A DNA stretch of 64,000 bases from Facklamia sp964471435 (GTDB taxonomy: Bacteria > Bacillota > Bacilli > Lactobacillales > Aerococcaceae), in NCBI GenBank assembly GCA_964471435.1, contig CAYYGA010000002.1, positions 1 through 64,000 of the forward strand, read 5' to 3'. The notes below the pieces were generated by a model. It had not been told where the DNA came from. It ran no database searches and saw only the letters and a program-made list of their open reading frames with translations. The translations under genes and the position numbers were made by a program. This document shows, piece after piece, positions 43,563-52,790 of the stretch; the stretch's first letter is position 1; each line of letters opens with the position of its first letter.

Positions 43563-44000
43563 TTATTCCACTTGAGACTTGTATTCGCCGTAACCTGCTT
43601 CATCCATTTCTTCATAAGGGATGAATTTTAAGGCAGCTGAGTTAATACAATAGCGTAAACCGCCTTGATCTTGAGGTCCGTCATTGAAGACGTGGCCTAA
43701 ATGGGAGTCGGCTTCTTTGGAACGAACTTCTGTCCGGCGCATCATCAATTTATTATCGGCGTGTTCAGTGATGGATGCTTTTTGAATCGGTTTTGAAAAG
43801 GATGGCCATCCGCAGCCGGCATCATATTTAGTGGCACTTGAAAAAAGTGGTTCACCGCTTACGATGTCGACATAAATCCCTTTTTCATAAAAATCATCGT
43901 ACTCTCCTGTGAAGGGTCTTTCTGTTCCTTCTTCCTGGGTGACTTTGTATTGGATTTCGTCTAATTCTTTAATTTTCTCTTGAAATTTTTCTTTACTCAT
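43563..44000 (-). CDS. msrB: Peptide-methionine (R)-S-oxide reductase MsrB
   Basis: Reduces the R epimer of methionine sulfoxide in oxidised proteins. Family blocks: FTGEYDDFYEKGIYVDIVSGEPLF, the recycling-region motif YDAGCGWPSFSKPI (about residue 62), RTEVRSKEADSHLGHVF and the catalytic cysteine in LRYCINSAALKF (about residue 123). No pair of CxxC zinc sites is present, so this is the zinc-free form. Length 145. It is inserted in the mutL-ruvA-ruvB operon, its ATG overlapping the mutL stop by 4 nt (ATGA) and its stop 3 nt before ruvA, so it is tightly co-translated with repair genes. Confidence 0.97.
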   Translation of the reverse strand: MSKEKFQEKIKELDEIQYKVTQEEGTERPFTGEYDDFYEKGIYVDIVSGEPLFSSATKYDAGCGWPSFSKPIQKASITEHADNKLMMRRTEVRSKEADSHLGHVFNDGPQDQGGLRYCINSAALKFIPYEEMDEAGYGEYKSQVE

Positions 44001-46024
44001 CGAGTATTGCCTCCTTCATGGCTGTCTTGGATTCGTTTAAATAGTTTTTCGATCGTCTTTTGGTCAAATTCGACAAATACGGGACGCCCGTGCGGACAGT
44101 GATAAGGATCTTCTAAATCCTGCATACTGTCAATCAATTCAATAGCTTCCTGTTGGTCGAGATACTGATTGGCTTTAATGGCCCCGCGACAGGACTGCAT
44201 GACAATGGCTGCTTCCTGGAGCTCCCTAATAGTTAAGTCGGGCTGTCTTTCCAGCCTTTCCAACATGTCAGGAATGTTTTTTTCCAGTTCATCAACATTT
44301 ATCCAGGACGGATAAGATTCGATTTGATAAGACTGTGGGCCGAATGCATGTAAATAAATACCCATCTTTTCCAGCTTCGCTTGATGTTCTTCCACTAAGG
44401 ACTGCTGGACCGCATCAAAGTTTAAAACCAGCGGCATTAATAATTGTTGCTGCACAGTGACGTCCGCTTCTTCCTGCATCAACTGTTCATAGCGGAGCCG
44501 CTCCTGGGCGGCATGCTGGTCAATTAAATAAAAACCCTGCTCACTTTCAGCAATTAAATAAGTACCATGAATCTGTCCCACATAACGCAGGCCGGCAAAA
44601 TTAATGTGAGACCGGCCGGTAGAAAGTTGAGCCCTTTTCGCTGACTCTTCCTCTATTATATCATTAGATTGCCGGTCTGTTAAAGCAGACGAACTGGAAC
44701 TTTTTGGAAAAGGGTCTGTACTTAAATCGTTTACTGTTGAAGTTGTCCGGCTTGATTCTTTAAACTGGATAGTTTGAGGTAAGTCCGGAATTTCAGACGG
44801 GGTTAAAGATTCTTGGCTTACTCCTTCTGGGCCAGAATCTTTTGGCGGGTTTTCTTCCTGGACTAAGCCTTTTTCTTGTAAACGCGGGAAATGGTAGTCA
44901 AATTCAGTTTGGCTCAAGTTGTCGTTTTGGGTTGCAACGTTTGATTTATCTTTGGAATCAAGTAACTGCCCCACACTAGGTACAGGACTAATTGATTCTA
45001 AAACATTTTTTACAGCTTGAGTTAAAAGAGCAGCCAGTTCATCTTCTTTAGAAAGACGAATCGTTTGCTTGGTCGGATGCACATTCACATCGACCAGGCG
45101 CGGGTCCAAATGAATATGAATGACAGCTAGAGGATAGCGCCCGATCATCAATTTCCGTCCGTAGGCTCTGACTAATACATTTGTCAGCATCGGACTTCTA
45201 ATCGCACGGCCGTTAACCAGCCAGTGGATATTCTGCCGGGAGGTGCGGGTGAGCTGCGGCGGTGAGATATAACCTTTTAATTGAAACTCCAGGTTTTCTT
45301 CTTGTAAAGAGACCAGCTGCCGGGCAATGGCCGGGCGGTATATATTAGCAATCGTCTGCTGTAAATCCCCATTTCCAGCTGACTGCATCACCATCTGTCC
45401 GTCAGAAATCAAACGCAGTTTCACCTCAGGATAAGCAAGTGATAAATCCTGCACAGTATTTAAAATATGACGCATCTCGGTACGGATGCTGGCTAAGTGC
45501 TTCAGTCTGGCCGGAGTATTGTAAAAGAGTGAGTTCACTTCAACAATTGTTCCCGGTCTGGGAGCGGTCTTACCCTTTTCAATCAGTTCAGTTCCTTCCA
45601 CTCTTACAAAATGCCCGACAAGAGGCTCTTCTGAATGAGATACCTCTTCATTCAAAGTATTTTCATTTTGAGAAGGGTTGAGGGTTGATTCCAGCCGTAT
45701 TTTACTAACCGATGCAATCGAAGCCAATGCTTCACCGCGAAAGCCTAAGGAGCTGATATTAAAAAGATCATGAACGGTATAAATTTTACTGGTCGCATGT
45801 TCTTTAAAGGCCATATTCAAATCTTCTTGGGACATACCGCTGCCATCATCGATGACTTTAATTTGTTGGATACCTGCTTCAATCACTTCAATTTGTACCT
45901 GGCGGCTGTTGGCATCAATCGCATTTTCAACTAGTTCTTTTACTACCGAAGCGGGTCGTTCCACCACTTCCCCGGCAGCAATCTGATTGGCCAGGGCCGA
46001 TGACATTTGTTTAATTTTTCCCAT
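43997..46024 (-). CDS. mutL: DNA mismatch repair protein MutL
   Basis: Couples MutS mismatch recognition to strand incision. N-terminal GHKL ATPase: ELVENAIDANSRQ, IKVIDDGSGM, TSKIYTVHDL and GFRGEALASIASVSKI (all within the first ~110 residues). A long linker, rich in Ser/Pro/Glu, spans about 340-490. The C-terminal dimerisation domain has the endonuclease motif DQHAAQERLRYE (about 505) and the zinc-site CPHGRP near residue 650, so this is a nicking MutL, as expected in bacteria without MutH. Length 675. GGGAGG precedes the ATG. mutS lies upstream across an intergenic stretch containing an assembly gap. Confidence 0.97.
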   Translation of the reverse strand: MGKIKQMSSALANQIAAGEVVERPASVVKELVENAIDANSRQVQIEVIEAGIQQIKVIDDGSGMSQEDLNMAFKEHATSKIYTVHDLFNISSLGFRGEALASIASVSKIRLESTLNPSQNENTLNEEVSHSEEPLVGHFVRVEGTELIEKGKTAPRPGTIVEVNSLFYNTPARLKHLASIRTEMRHILNTVQDLSLAYPEVKLRLISDGQMVMQSAGNGDLQQTIANIYRPAIARQLVSLQEENLEFQLKGYISPPQLTRTSRQNIHWLVNGRAIRSPMLTNVLVRAYGRKLMIGRYPLAVIHIHLDPRLVDVNVHPTKQTIRLSKEDELAALLTQAVKNVLESISPVPSVGQLLDSKDKSNVATQNDNLSQTEFDYHFPRLQEKGLVQEENPPKDSGPEGVSQESLTPSEIPDLPQTIQFKESSRTTSTVNDLSTDPFPKSSSSSALTDRQSNDIIEEESAKRAQLSTGRSHINFAGLRYVGQIHGTYLIAESEQGFYLIDQHAAQERLRYEQLMQEEADVTVQQQLLMPLVLNFDAVQQSLVEEHQAKLEKMGIYLHAFGPQSYQIESYPSWINVDELEKNIPDMLERLERQPDLTIRELQEAAIVMQSCRGAIKANQYLDQQEAIELIDSMQDLEDPYHCPHGRPVFVEFDQKTIEKLFKRIQDSHEGGNTR

Positions 46025-46124
46025 AAAATAACCTCCCTTCTTTAACAGTATTTTTTTATAATTAGTTAAGACAGTTTTTTAAATGACTATGCTTTAATTT
46101 AAAGATATAGTTTTTAGGAAGTGC

Positions 46125-46224
46125 NNNNNNNNNNNNNNNNNNNNNNNNNNNNNNNNNNNNNNNNNNNNNNNNNNNNNNNNNNNNNNNNNNNNNNNNNNNN
46201 NNNNNNNNNNNNNNNNNNNNNNNN
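46125..46224. other. Assembly gap (100 N)
   Basis: Fixed-size scaffold placeholder between mutL and mutS. Its right flank is a partial copy of the hairpin element at 55.8 kb, so the assembly probably broke at that repeat. Confidence 0.99.
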
Positions 46225-46262
46225 GTCGCGGTAATAAAGCTTGATGTATTTTTCTGTAAGAT
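46225..46262. repeat. Partial copy of the 55.8-kb hairpin element
   Basis: GTC-CGGTAATAAA followed a few bases later by ATTTTTCTGTAAG matches 55905-55939, with differences only in the central bases. The left part of this copy would lie within the assembly gap. Confidence 0.6.
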
Positions 46263-46277
46263 TTTATAAGAACTAAC

Positions 46278-48905
46278 CTAAGTTCCCATCCCTTTTACTT
46301 TCTCCTGCAGCTGCGCCAACTGACTCAAAGCTTGGATCGGGGTCATTTGATTAATATCCAAAGCCTGCACTTCTTCAATCAGCGCTTTTTCTGCTTCAGT
46401 TAAACCTCTTTCCTTGGCATCTGTTTCTTTTTCTTCAGCCACCAATTCAGCAGATGAGTCATAAAAGAGATTCAGCTGCTGGCTGTGACCGTGACGCAGC
46501 TTTTTTGCATTTGATTCCAGCTCATCTAATACAAGCTGTGAGCGGTGAATTAAAGATTGCGGCAATCCGGCCAGCTGAGCGACATGAATACCGTAAGATT
46601 TATCCGCCGCCCCTTCCAATATTTTATAAAGAAAGACAAGCTTACCAAATTCTTCAATCGCACCTACATGAATGTTTTTCAAAACTGGCAGTTCTTTATC
46701 TAAATCTGTTAATTCATGATAGTGGGTGGAAAAAATGGTAGCAGCGCGAACTTTTTCACAAATATGATAAAGGATGGCTTCTGCCAGGGCTATTCCATCG
46801 AAAGTGGCAGTCCCCCGTCCAATCTCATCAAAAAGTAAGAGGCTGCGTTCCGTCGCATTTTGTAAGGCATAATTTGTCTCTATCATTTCCACCATAAAAG
46901 TGGACTGACCGCTGGTTAAATCATCGCTGGAACCAATCCGCGTAAATATCTGGTCCACTAAAGGCAAACGCGCCGCTTTGGCTGGAACAAAACAGCCAAT
47001 TTGATTGAGAATGACCGCAAATGCGATCTGGCGCATATAGGTGGACTTTCCTGACATATTGGGACCTGTTAAAAGCTGGACAAAAGACTCGGGGTCCACT
47101 TCAAAATCATTAGCCACAAACTTATCCCGTCCGATTAACTTTTCCAATACTGGGTGACGACTTTCCACTAAATGAAAAGTCTTGGCTTCATCCACAATAT
47201 CCGCCTGCACATAACCTTCGTTTTCACTCAAAGTCGCAAAATTACACAAGACATCCAATTCGGCTATTTGTCTGGCTAACTCCTGTAAGGCAGAATTGTA
47301 GTGGTTAATTTCGTCTCTTAATTCGACAAAAAGCTGATATTCCAGCAGTTCGGCTTTTTCCTGTGCTTGTAAAATAGTCGTCTCAATTTCTTTTAATTCT
47401 TCCGTGATATAGCGCTCATTATTGGTCAGCGTCTGCTTACGAATATAGCGCTCATCCTCCAGACTTTCTGCCTGCAGGCGGCTGATTTCGATAAAATAAC
47501 CAAAAACTTTGTTAAAACCTATTTTCAAAGTTTTTAATCCGGTAATTTTACGCTCACGCTGCTGCAGCTCTACTAACCACTGCTCACCGTTTTCTAAAGC
47601 ATCGCGGTATTTATCCAGTTCGGCATCATAGCCGCTTTTAATAATATTACCTTCTGTTACTGAAATGGGAGGCTCTTCCACCAGCATTTGATCAATTTTT
47701 TCCAGCAGTGGCCTGAATTCAGGGAATAACTGAAACTCTTCGGTCTTGATTCCATTGAGAACCTGGTTGATTGAATCTAAATTGGCATTAATAATCGGCA
47801 CTTGAAGCAGCGAATCCCTTAATTGATCAACTTCACGTGCATTAACCGTCTGCATGGAAATTTTTGTGACCAGACGTTCCAGGTCGTAAATTCTTTTGAG
47901 CGTCGACATAATTTCAACACGTTCAAAGTAGTGATCCATTAATTGGGCGACTCTTTGATGACGGCTGATTAAAGGCTGCTTGCGCAGCAAGGGTTTATCC
48001 AGCCATTGGTGGAGCATCCGCCCGCCCATGGCTGTTTGAGTCTTATCGATCAGCCATAAGAGGGATCCTTTACGTTTTTTAGTCCGCAAGGATTCGGTCA
48101 GTTCCAGCTGGGTTTTAGTATAAATATTCATTTGTAAAAATTGATTGAGTTCGTAGCGCTCAACCGGCTGCAGATGCTCCAGACTCTGTTTTTGAATACT
48201 GCCTAAGTAAGCTGCCAGATAATTCAGCAAGTCTTTTTCAGCCTGTGTACCTTCTTCTAAGGCAAAGCGTTGTAAAGGCTCTTGGCCCTTTTCAATAAAA
48301 GAAGATTGATGGGCTTGAATGCGCTCTTGCAGTTCTTGGATTTCTTCAGGATTGAAGCCGTTCAAGTTTTCCGGGTTATAGACCCATTCGCTGGGCTTAA
48401 TGGTTTGGATTTCTGAAACAAACTGGGTCCAGTCGTCGGTGTGGGTGATTTTAGAGTGGCCGGTTGAAATATCCACAAAGGCTAAGAAATAAGCACTGCT
48501 TGATTTCAAGAGTGCAGCCAAATAATTATTTTCCTTTTGGTTGAGGGCATCGTCGACTAAAATGGTACCAGGTGTAATCACCTGCGTGACGTCCCGCTTT
48601 ACCATACCCTTGACTTGGCGCGGGTCTTCCAACTGCTCACAAACCGCCACTTTATAGCCGGCTTGAATCAGGCGGCGGATATAGTCGGTAGCCGAATGAT
48701 GCGGTACCCCGCACATAGGTATGGGATCATCTGCTTTTTTATTGCGGGAGGTTAAAGTTATTTCCAGCACTTGAGCCGCTTCCACCGCATCATCATAAAA
48801 CATTTCATAAAAATCGCCTAAGCGGAAGAAAAGAATCGCATCTTGATAATTTTCTTTTATGGAAAAATATTGTTGCATCATAGGGGTTTCTTTTGCCTTT
48901 GACAT
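46278..48905 (-). CDS. mutS: DNA mismatch repair protein MutS
   Basis: Recognises mismatches and small loops and recruits MutL. The mismatch-reading Phe-x-Glu is in GDFYEMFYDDA (about residues 31-41). The connector, lever and clamp domains follow. The ABC-type ATPase has Walker A LTGPNMSGKSTYMRQ (about 620), signature-loop residues in DDLTSGQSTFMVEM and Walker B LLLFDEIGRGTATFDG (about 690). The helix-turn-helix dimerisation region follows (DKSYGIHVAQLAGLP). The tail ends in an acidic helix expected to reach the beta clamp. Length 875. AAAGGATG is the likely ribosome site. Confidence 0.98.
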   Translation of the reverse strand: MSKAKETPMMQQYFSIKENYQDAILFFRLGDFYEMFYDDAVEAAQVLEITLTSRNKKADDPIPMCGVPHHSATDYIRRLIQAGYKVAVCEQLEDPRQVKGMVKRDVTQVITPGTILVDDALNQKENNYLAALLKSSSAYFLAFVDISTGHSKITHTDDWTQFVSEIQTIKPSEWVYNPENLNGFNPEEIQELQERIQAHQSSFIEKGQEPLQRFALEEGTQAEKDLLNYLAAYLGSIQKQSLEHLQPVERYELNQFLQMNIYTKTQLELTESLRTKKRKGSLLWLIDKTQTAMGGRMLHQWLDKPLLRKQPLISRHQRVAQLMDHYFERVEIMSTLKRIYDLERLVTKISMQTVNAREVDQLRDSLLQVPIINANLDSINQVLNGIKTEEFQLFPEFRPLLEKIDQMLVEEPPISVTEGNIIKSGYDAELDKYRDALENGEQWLVELQQRERKITGLKTLKIGFNKVFGYFIEISRLQAESLEDERYIRKQTLTNNERYITEELKEIETTILQAQEKAELLEYQLFVELRDEINHYNSALQELARQIAELDVLCNFATLSENEGYVQADIVDEAKTFHLVESRHPVLEKLIGRDKFVANDFEVDPESFVQLLTGPNMSGKSTYMRQIAFAVILNQIGCFVPAKAARLPLVDQIFTRIGSSDDLTSGQSTFMVEMIETNYALQNATERSLLLFDEIGRGTATFDGIALAEAILYHICEKVRAATIFSTHYHELTDLDKELPVLKNIHVGAIEEFGKLVFLYKILEGAADKSYGIHVAQLAGLPQSLIHRSQLVLDELESNAKKLRHGHSQQLNLFYDSSAELVAEEKETDAKERGLTEAEKALIEEVQALDINQMTPIQALSQLAQLQEKVKGMGT

Positions 48906-48953
48906 TGGCTTACATCATCCTTTTATTAATAACTCCGTTTTCATCTTTTCAAC

Positions 48954-49736
48954 TTAGCTGTTTACTTTTAAAATCGTTTCTATATGAGTCGCCTGGCCGG
49001 TCCCATCATTAATATCGACCATGCAGGCTGACAAAAGATACGGTCCTCTTTCTTCTACTTCCATCCGCCCCGGCAGGTGGCTGGTAAAGCGGTTGATGAC
49101 ACTTCTAGCTTTAAAGCCAATAATACTGTCTCGGGAACCTGTCATGCCACAGTCGGTTAAATAAGCCGTACCCTGTGGAAGTATGCGCGCGTCATTGGTC
49201 TGTACATGGGTATGTGTCCCCACAACCGCCGAAACTTTTCCATCCAGCCACCAGCCAAAAGCTTGCTTTTCACTGGTTGATTCGGCATGAAAGTCAATAA
49301 AAATAAAAGGAGTCCGTTGACGAATCTCCTGCAGCCTTTCTTCCAATGTATTAAAAGGGTCAATGCCTTGGTTCATAAAAGCTGTTCCTAATACATTTAC
49401 TACCGCCAGTTCATATTGATTAACTTTAATAAACCGGACCCCTTGACCCGGGGTCTGGCTGGGAAGGTTATAAGGACGCACAAGGGACTTCGCCCCGTCA
49501 ATATAATCCAGCGTCCCCCATTGATCAAAGGCATGGTTGCCTAAAGTAACGACATCTACTCCTTGGTTTAAAATCTGCTTGTAGTGTTTTTCTGTGATCC
49601 CTCGTCCGTCTGAGACATTTTCTCCATTAGCTATGGTAACTTGGGGACGGAATTCTCTTTTGATTGCTGGCAAAAAGTTTTCTAAAGCTTTCATACCGTT
49701 TTTTCCTACAATGTCCCCGACAAATACAATTCTCAT
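48954..49736 (-). CDS. ymdB: YmdB-type metallophosphoesterase
   Basis: Member of the TIGR00282 family; B. subtilis YmdB has 2',3'-cyclic nucleotide phosphodiesterase activity and affects biofilm and RNA turnover. The dimetal site is readable: D8 in FVGDIVGKNG, IANGENVSDGRGI, VVTLGNHAFDQ, FIDFHAESTSEK and VVGTHTHVQTNDA. Length 260 is normal. In B. subtilis ymdB follows rny (ymdA); here a flavin monooxygenase gene lies between them, so the conserved pair is interrupted but close. It lies 48 nt before mutS. The ribosome site is weak (GCAGGATC). Confidence 0.95.
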   Translation of the reverse strand: MRIVFVGDIVGKNGMKALENFLPAIKREFRPQVTIANGENVSDGRGITEKHYKQILNQGVDVVTLGNHAFDQWGTLDYIDGAKSLVRPYNLPSQTPGQGVRFIKVNQYELAVVNVLGTAFMNQGIDPFNTLEERLQEIRQRTPFIFIDFHAESTSEKQAFGWWLDGKVSAVVGTHTHVQTNDARILPQGTAYLTDCGMTGSRDSIIGFKARSVINRFTSHLPGRMEVEERGPYLLSACMVDINDGTGQATHIETILKVNS

Positions 49737-49763
49737 CTGATCCTGCTTTCTAAATGCAACGGT

Positions 49764-50765
49764 TTATTCCGGATTAATAATTTTGGCTAAAATTTCGTAA
49801 GCTTTGATTAACTGCTCGGTGGTTGGAATATAAGATACCGCAATTAATTCGTCTGCTTGATATTTCTCTTGTATTTCCTGGTAAATTTCACGGGCCTGGT
49901 CGGGGTTGCCTTTGATGGCTATGCCCAATTGGCTTTCCAGATACAATTTTTCTGCTGAAGTTAAGTCTTTTTTAAAGTTTTTATTTGGCTGTGCGTAAGT
50001 GGTATCGCGGTCACCTTTGGCGGTTGCTAGAAAAGCCTGTTCAGCCGCCGTAAATAAATAATCACTTTCTTCTTCAGTTTCTGCTGTGTTTAAAAGTACG
50101 CCTAATATTAAGTAGGGTTCTTTTAAGCTGGCTGAAGGTTTAAAGTTTTCACGGTAAACTTCTAGCGATTCTTCAATTGATCCTGTGGCAAAGTGAGCCG
50201 CATAAGAATAAGGCAGGCCCAGTTCTGCGGCTACAGCTGCTGAGGTGGGAGAGGATCCTAAGACAAAAAGCGGTAGCTGGGTATCAATTGCCGGGTAGGC
50301 AATGACTTTCCCCTGCTCTTCTTGGGGGCCAAAATACCGGCGTAATTCTGCGATGGCTTTTTTAAAGCCTTCTTCAGTGTAGTCACCGCGGTAAATAATC
50401 CGGGCGGTTTCATGATCGGTTCCGGGAGCTCTTCCGAGTCCTAAGTCAACTCTTCCCGGATACAAATGTTCCAGTGTTCCGAAAGTTTCGGCTACTTGCA
50501 AAGTAGTATGGTTGGGAATCATAATTCCACCGGCCCCTACTTTGATAGTCTTGGACTGTTGTAGAAAGTGTTGGATCATGGTTGTTGGGGATCCGGAGGT
50601 GACACCGGCAAAATTATGATGCTCCGCTACCCAGAATCGTTTATAACCAAACTCTTCTACCGCTTGTAGTAAGTCGGTTGCTCTTTGGATAGCTTCCTTA
50701 GGTGTCTCGCCTTCAAACCGGTTGACCAGATTCAAAACCGATAAGTTGGGTGTTTTTTTCGGCAT
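49764..50765 (-). CDS. Luciferase-like (LLM class) flavin-dependent oxidoreductase
   Basis: Predicted FMN-dependent monooxygenase of the bacterial-luciferase superfamily, in the MsnO8/YhbW-type subgroup. Conserved segments: FWVAEHHNFAGVTSGSPTTMI, KVGAGGIMIPNHTTLQVAE, LEHLYPGRVDLGLGRAPGTD, FVLGSSPTSAAVAAELGLPYSYAAHF. The substrate cannot be inferred. Length 333. The frame extends to 50855, but the AAAGGAGA 6 nt before the ATG at 50765 fixes the start. It lies between rny and ymdB with 28 nt to ymdB. It is the only gene here whose role has no link to DNA, RNA or envelope processes. Confidence 0.88.
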   Translation of the reverse strand: MPKKTPNLSVLNLVNRFEGETPKEAIQRATDLLQAVEEFGYKRFWVAEHHNFAGVTSGSPTTMIQHFLQQSKTIKVGAGGIMIPNHTTLQVAETFGTLEHLYPGRVDLGLGRAPGTDHETARIIYRGDYTEEGFKKAIAELRRYFGPQEEQGKVIAYPAIDTQLPLFVLGSSPTSAAVAAELGLPYSYAAHFATGSIEESLEVYRENFKPSASLKEPYLILGVLLNTAETEEESDYLFTAAEQAFLATAKGDRDTTYAQPNKNFKKDLTSAEKLYLESQLGIAIKGNPDQAREIYQEIQEKYQADELIAVSYIPTTEQLIKAYEILAKIINPE

Positions 50766-50937
50766 AAAATTCTCCTTTATTTTTTTCATGAGTTTTGCAC
50801 GCTTTCTAAGCTGCAACAATACTGTTATTTTAGCATTTATCAGCAGAAATAGCACTAAAGGCTGAAAAGCTGTATCCAGTTGAGATGTAATTAAGCAAAT
50901 AAGAGAGACAGGCAGGTTTAAATAACTCCTCTAGAAA

Positions 50938-50968
50938 GTAAAAACACAACATCCAAGGATGTTGTGCT
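50938..50968 (-). terminator. Intrinsic terminator of rny
   Basis: A GC-rich, near-perfect 10-11 bp stem (CACAACATCC / GGATGTTGTG) with a minimal loop and five T on the minus strand, within 10 nt of the rny stop. Confidence 0.92.
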
Positions 50969-50973
50969 TTGAA

Positions 50974-52533
50974 TTATTTTGCATACTCTATTGCTCTTGT
51001 TTCGCGAATTACCGTTACTTTAATATTGCCTGGATACTTCATTTCGGATTCGATGCGTTTTTTAATGTTACGAGCTAAAGCGACAGAATGAGCATCATTA
51101 ATTTTATCCGGTGCTACAATTACCCGAACTTCCCGTCCAGCCTGGATAGCGTAAGATGTTTTTACCCCGTCAAAGCTGTTCGCAATTTCTTCCAACTGTT
51201 CTAAGCGACGAATATAATTTTCTAACGATTCACTACGTGCGCCCGGTCGAGCTGCTGATAAAGCATCGGCTGCAGCTACTAACTCAGCGATCATCGTGGT
51301 CGGCTTTGTATCTCCATGGTGAGAGGCAATAGCATTGACAACTAGATCAGATTCGCCGTAGCGGTTGGCGATTTCTGCCCCGATTTCTACGTGCGATCCT
51401 TCAATTTCTTGATCCAATGCTTTTCCAATATCATGTAACAAGCCGGCTCTTTTTGCGGTAGCAATGTCTTCTTTTAATTCCCCTGCCATAATTCCGGCAA
51501 GTTTTGCCACTTCAACTGAGTGCTTCAATACATTTTGTCCGTAAGAAGTACGGTAAGCTAATCTACCAAGAATTTTTATTAAATCAGGATGAATAGAATG
51601 TACTCCTACATCGAATACAGCTTCTTCTCCAATTTCACGGATTTTTTCATCCATTTCTTTACGGGCCCGGTCCACCATTTCTTCTATTCTAGCTGGATGG
51701 ATACGACCATCTTGAATCAGTTTTTCAAGCGCGTTTTTAGCAATTTCACGGCGGACTGGATCAAAGCCGCTTAGTACGACCGTTTCCGGTGTGTCATCAA
51801 CAATTAAATCGACACCCGTTAAACTTTCTAAGGTACGGATATTGCGTCCTTCCCGCCCGATAATACGACCTTTCATATCATCGTTTGGCAAGTGCACCAC
51901 TGAAACCGAATTTTCGGTTACTAAATCAGTGGCTGAACGTTGAATGGCTTGTAAAATAATATTTTTAGCATTCCGTTCTGCAGTATCACGTGCTCGTTGA
52001 TCTGAATCCCGCACCATAATAGCGATTTCGTTAGTTAATTCTCCTTCAGTTTCTTGAAGAATTTGTTTTTTCGCTTCATCACGGGACATCATTGCAACTT
52101 TTTCCAGTTCTTGACGCTGAGCATCGACTAATTCTTCAACTTCAGCTTCTTTTGTAACCAATTGCTCTTGACGACTTAAATAATCTGACTCTTTGGATTC
52201 AAGCAATTCTTCACGTTTATCTAGATTGATACTCTTTTTATCGAGATTTTCTTCTTTTTGAATTAAACGATTTTCAAACCGTGTCGCTTCTTGACGACGG
52301 TCTTTTAACTCTTGCTCAATCTCATTTCGGTATTTTATATTTTCTTCCTTCGCTTCAAATAAAGCTTCACGTTTTAATGATTGTGCTTCTTTAATTGCAT
52401 CATCGACGATAGCTTCAGCATTTGCGTTTGCTCCGCCCAATGTTTTTTCATCAGAAGTTTTCTTAATATAATATCCGATTAAAATACCAATAATTAAAGC
52501 AACGATAGCGAAGGCGATTGACATAAAGTCCAT
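50974..52533 (-). CDS. rny: Ribonuclease Y
   Basis: Membrane-anchored endoribonuclease that starts decay of many mRNAs and of riboswitch transcripts in Firmicutes. An N-terminal membrane helix (FMSIAFAIVALIIGILIGYY) precedes a long Glu/Lys-rich coiled coil (about residues 30-200). The KH domain has GRIIGREGRNIRTLE. The HD domain carries the His-Asp pair in RAGLLHDIGKALD and ASHHGDT. Length 519, normal. The frame also opens at a GTG (52542), but GGAGG directly overlaps it; the ATG at 52533 has GGAGG 8 nt upstream. Own consensus promoter and terminator, so it is largely monocistronic. Confidence 0.97.
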   Translation of the reverse strand: MDFMSIAFAIVALIIGILIGYYIKKTSDEKTLGGANANAEAIVDDAIKEAQSLKREALFEAKEENIKYRNEIEQELKDRRQEATRFENRLIQKEENLDKKSINLDKREELLESKESDYLSRQEQLVTKEAEVEELVDAQRQELEKVAMMSRDEAKKQILQETEGELTNEIAIMVRDSDQRARDTAERNAKNIILQAIQRSATDLVTENSVSVVHLPNDDMKGRIIGREGRNIRTLESLTGVDLIVDDTPETVVLSGFDPVRREIAKNALEKLIQDGRIHPARIEEMVDRARKEMDEKIREIGEEAVFDVGVHSIHPDLIKILGRLAYRTSYGQNVLKHSVEVAKLAGIMAGELKEDIATAKRAGLLHDIGKALDQEIEGSHVEIGAEIANRYGESDLVVNAIASHHGDTKPTTMIAELVAAADALSAARPGARSESLENYIRRLEQLEEIANSFDGVKTSYAIQAGREVRVIVAPDKINDAHSVALARNIKKRIESEMKYPGNIKVTVIRETRAIEYAK

Positions 52534-52613
52534 TAGAGTCACCTCCGTATCTATTTAAATTTTTTTATCATGTAGTAATATAAAACATAAAAATGTGGTA
52601 TTCCACAAGTATA

Positions 52614-52642
52614 ATCATACTTTTAATAATGACAAGTGTCAA
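52614..52642 (-). promoter_or_regulatory. Consensus sigma-A promoter of rny
   Basis: Minus strand: -35 TTGACA (52637-52642), 17-bp spacer, -10 TATGAT (52614-52619). The first transcribed bases include a small stem TGTGG-AATA-CCACA followed by five T, which may protect the 5' end or attenuate. Confidence 0.82.
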
Positions 52643-52790
52643 ATAGATAATCTTTTAACAGCAATATTTTCCGCTTATTTTCGGTCAAACAACTATAATA
52701 GTAAAGCCTTTTCATATAAAATTATTTTTTAAAAATGTTTTCAGCTAAATTGGGAAGTTACGATCAATTTATAAGAGAGGAGAAGTAGAC

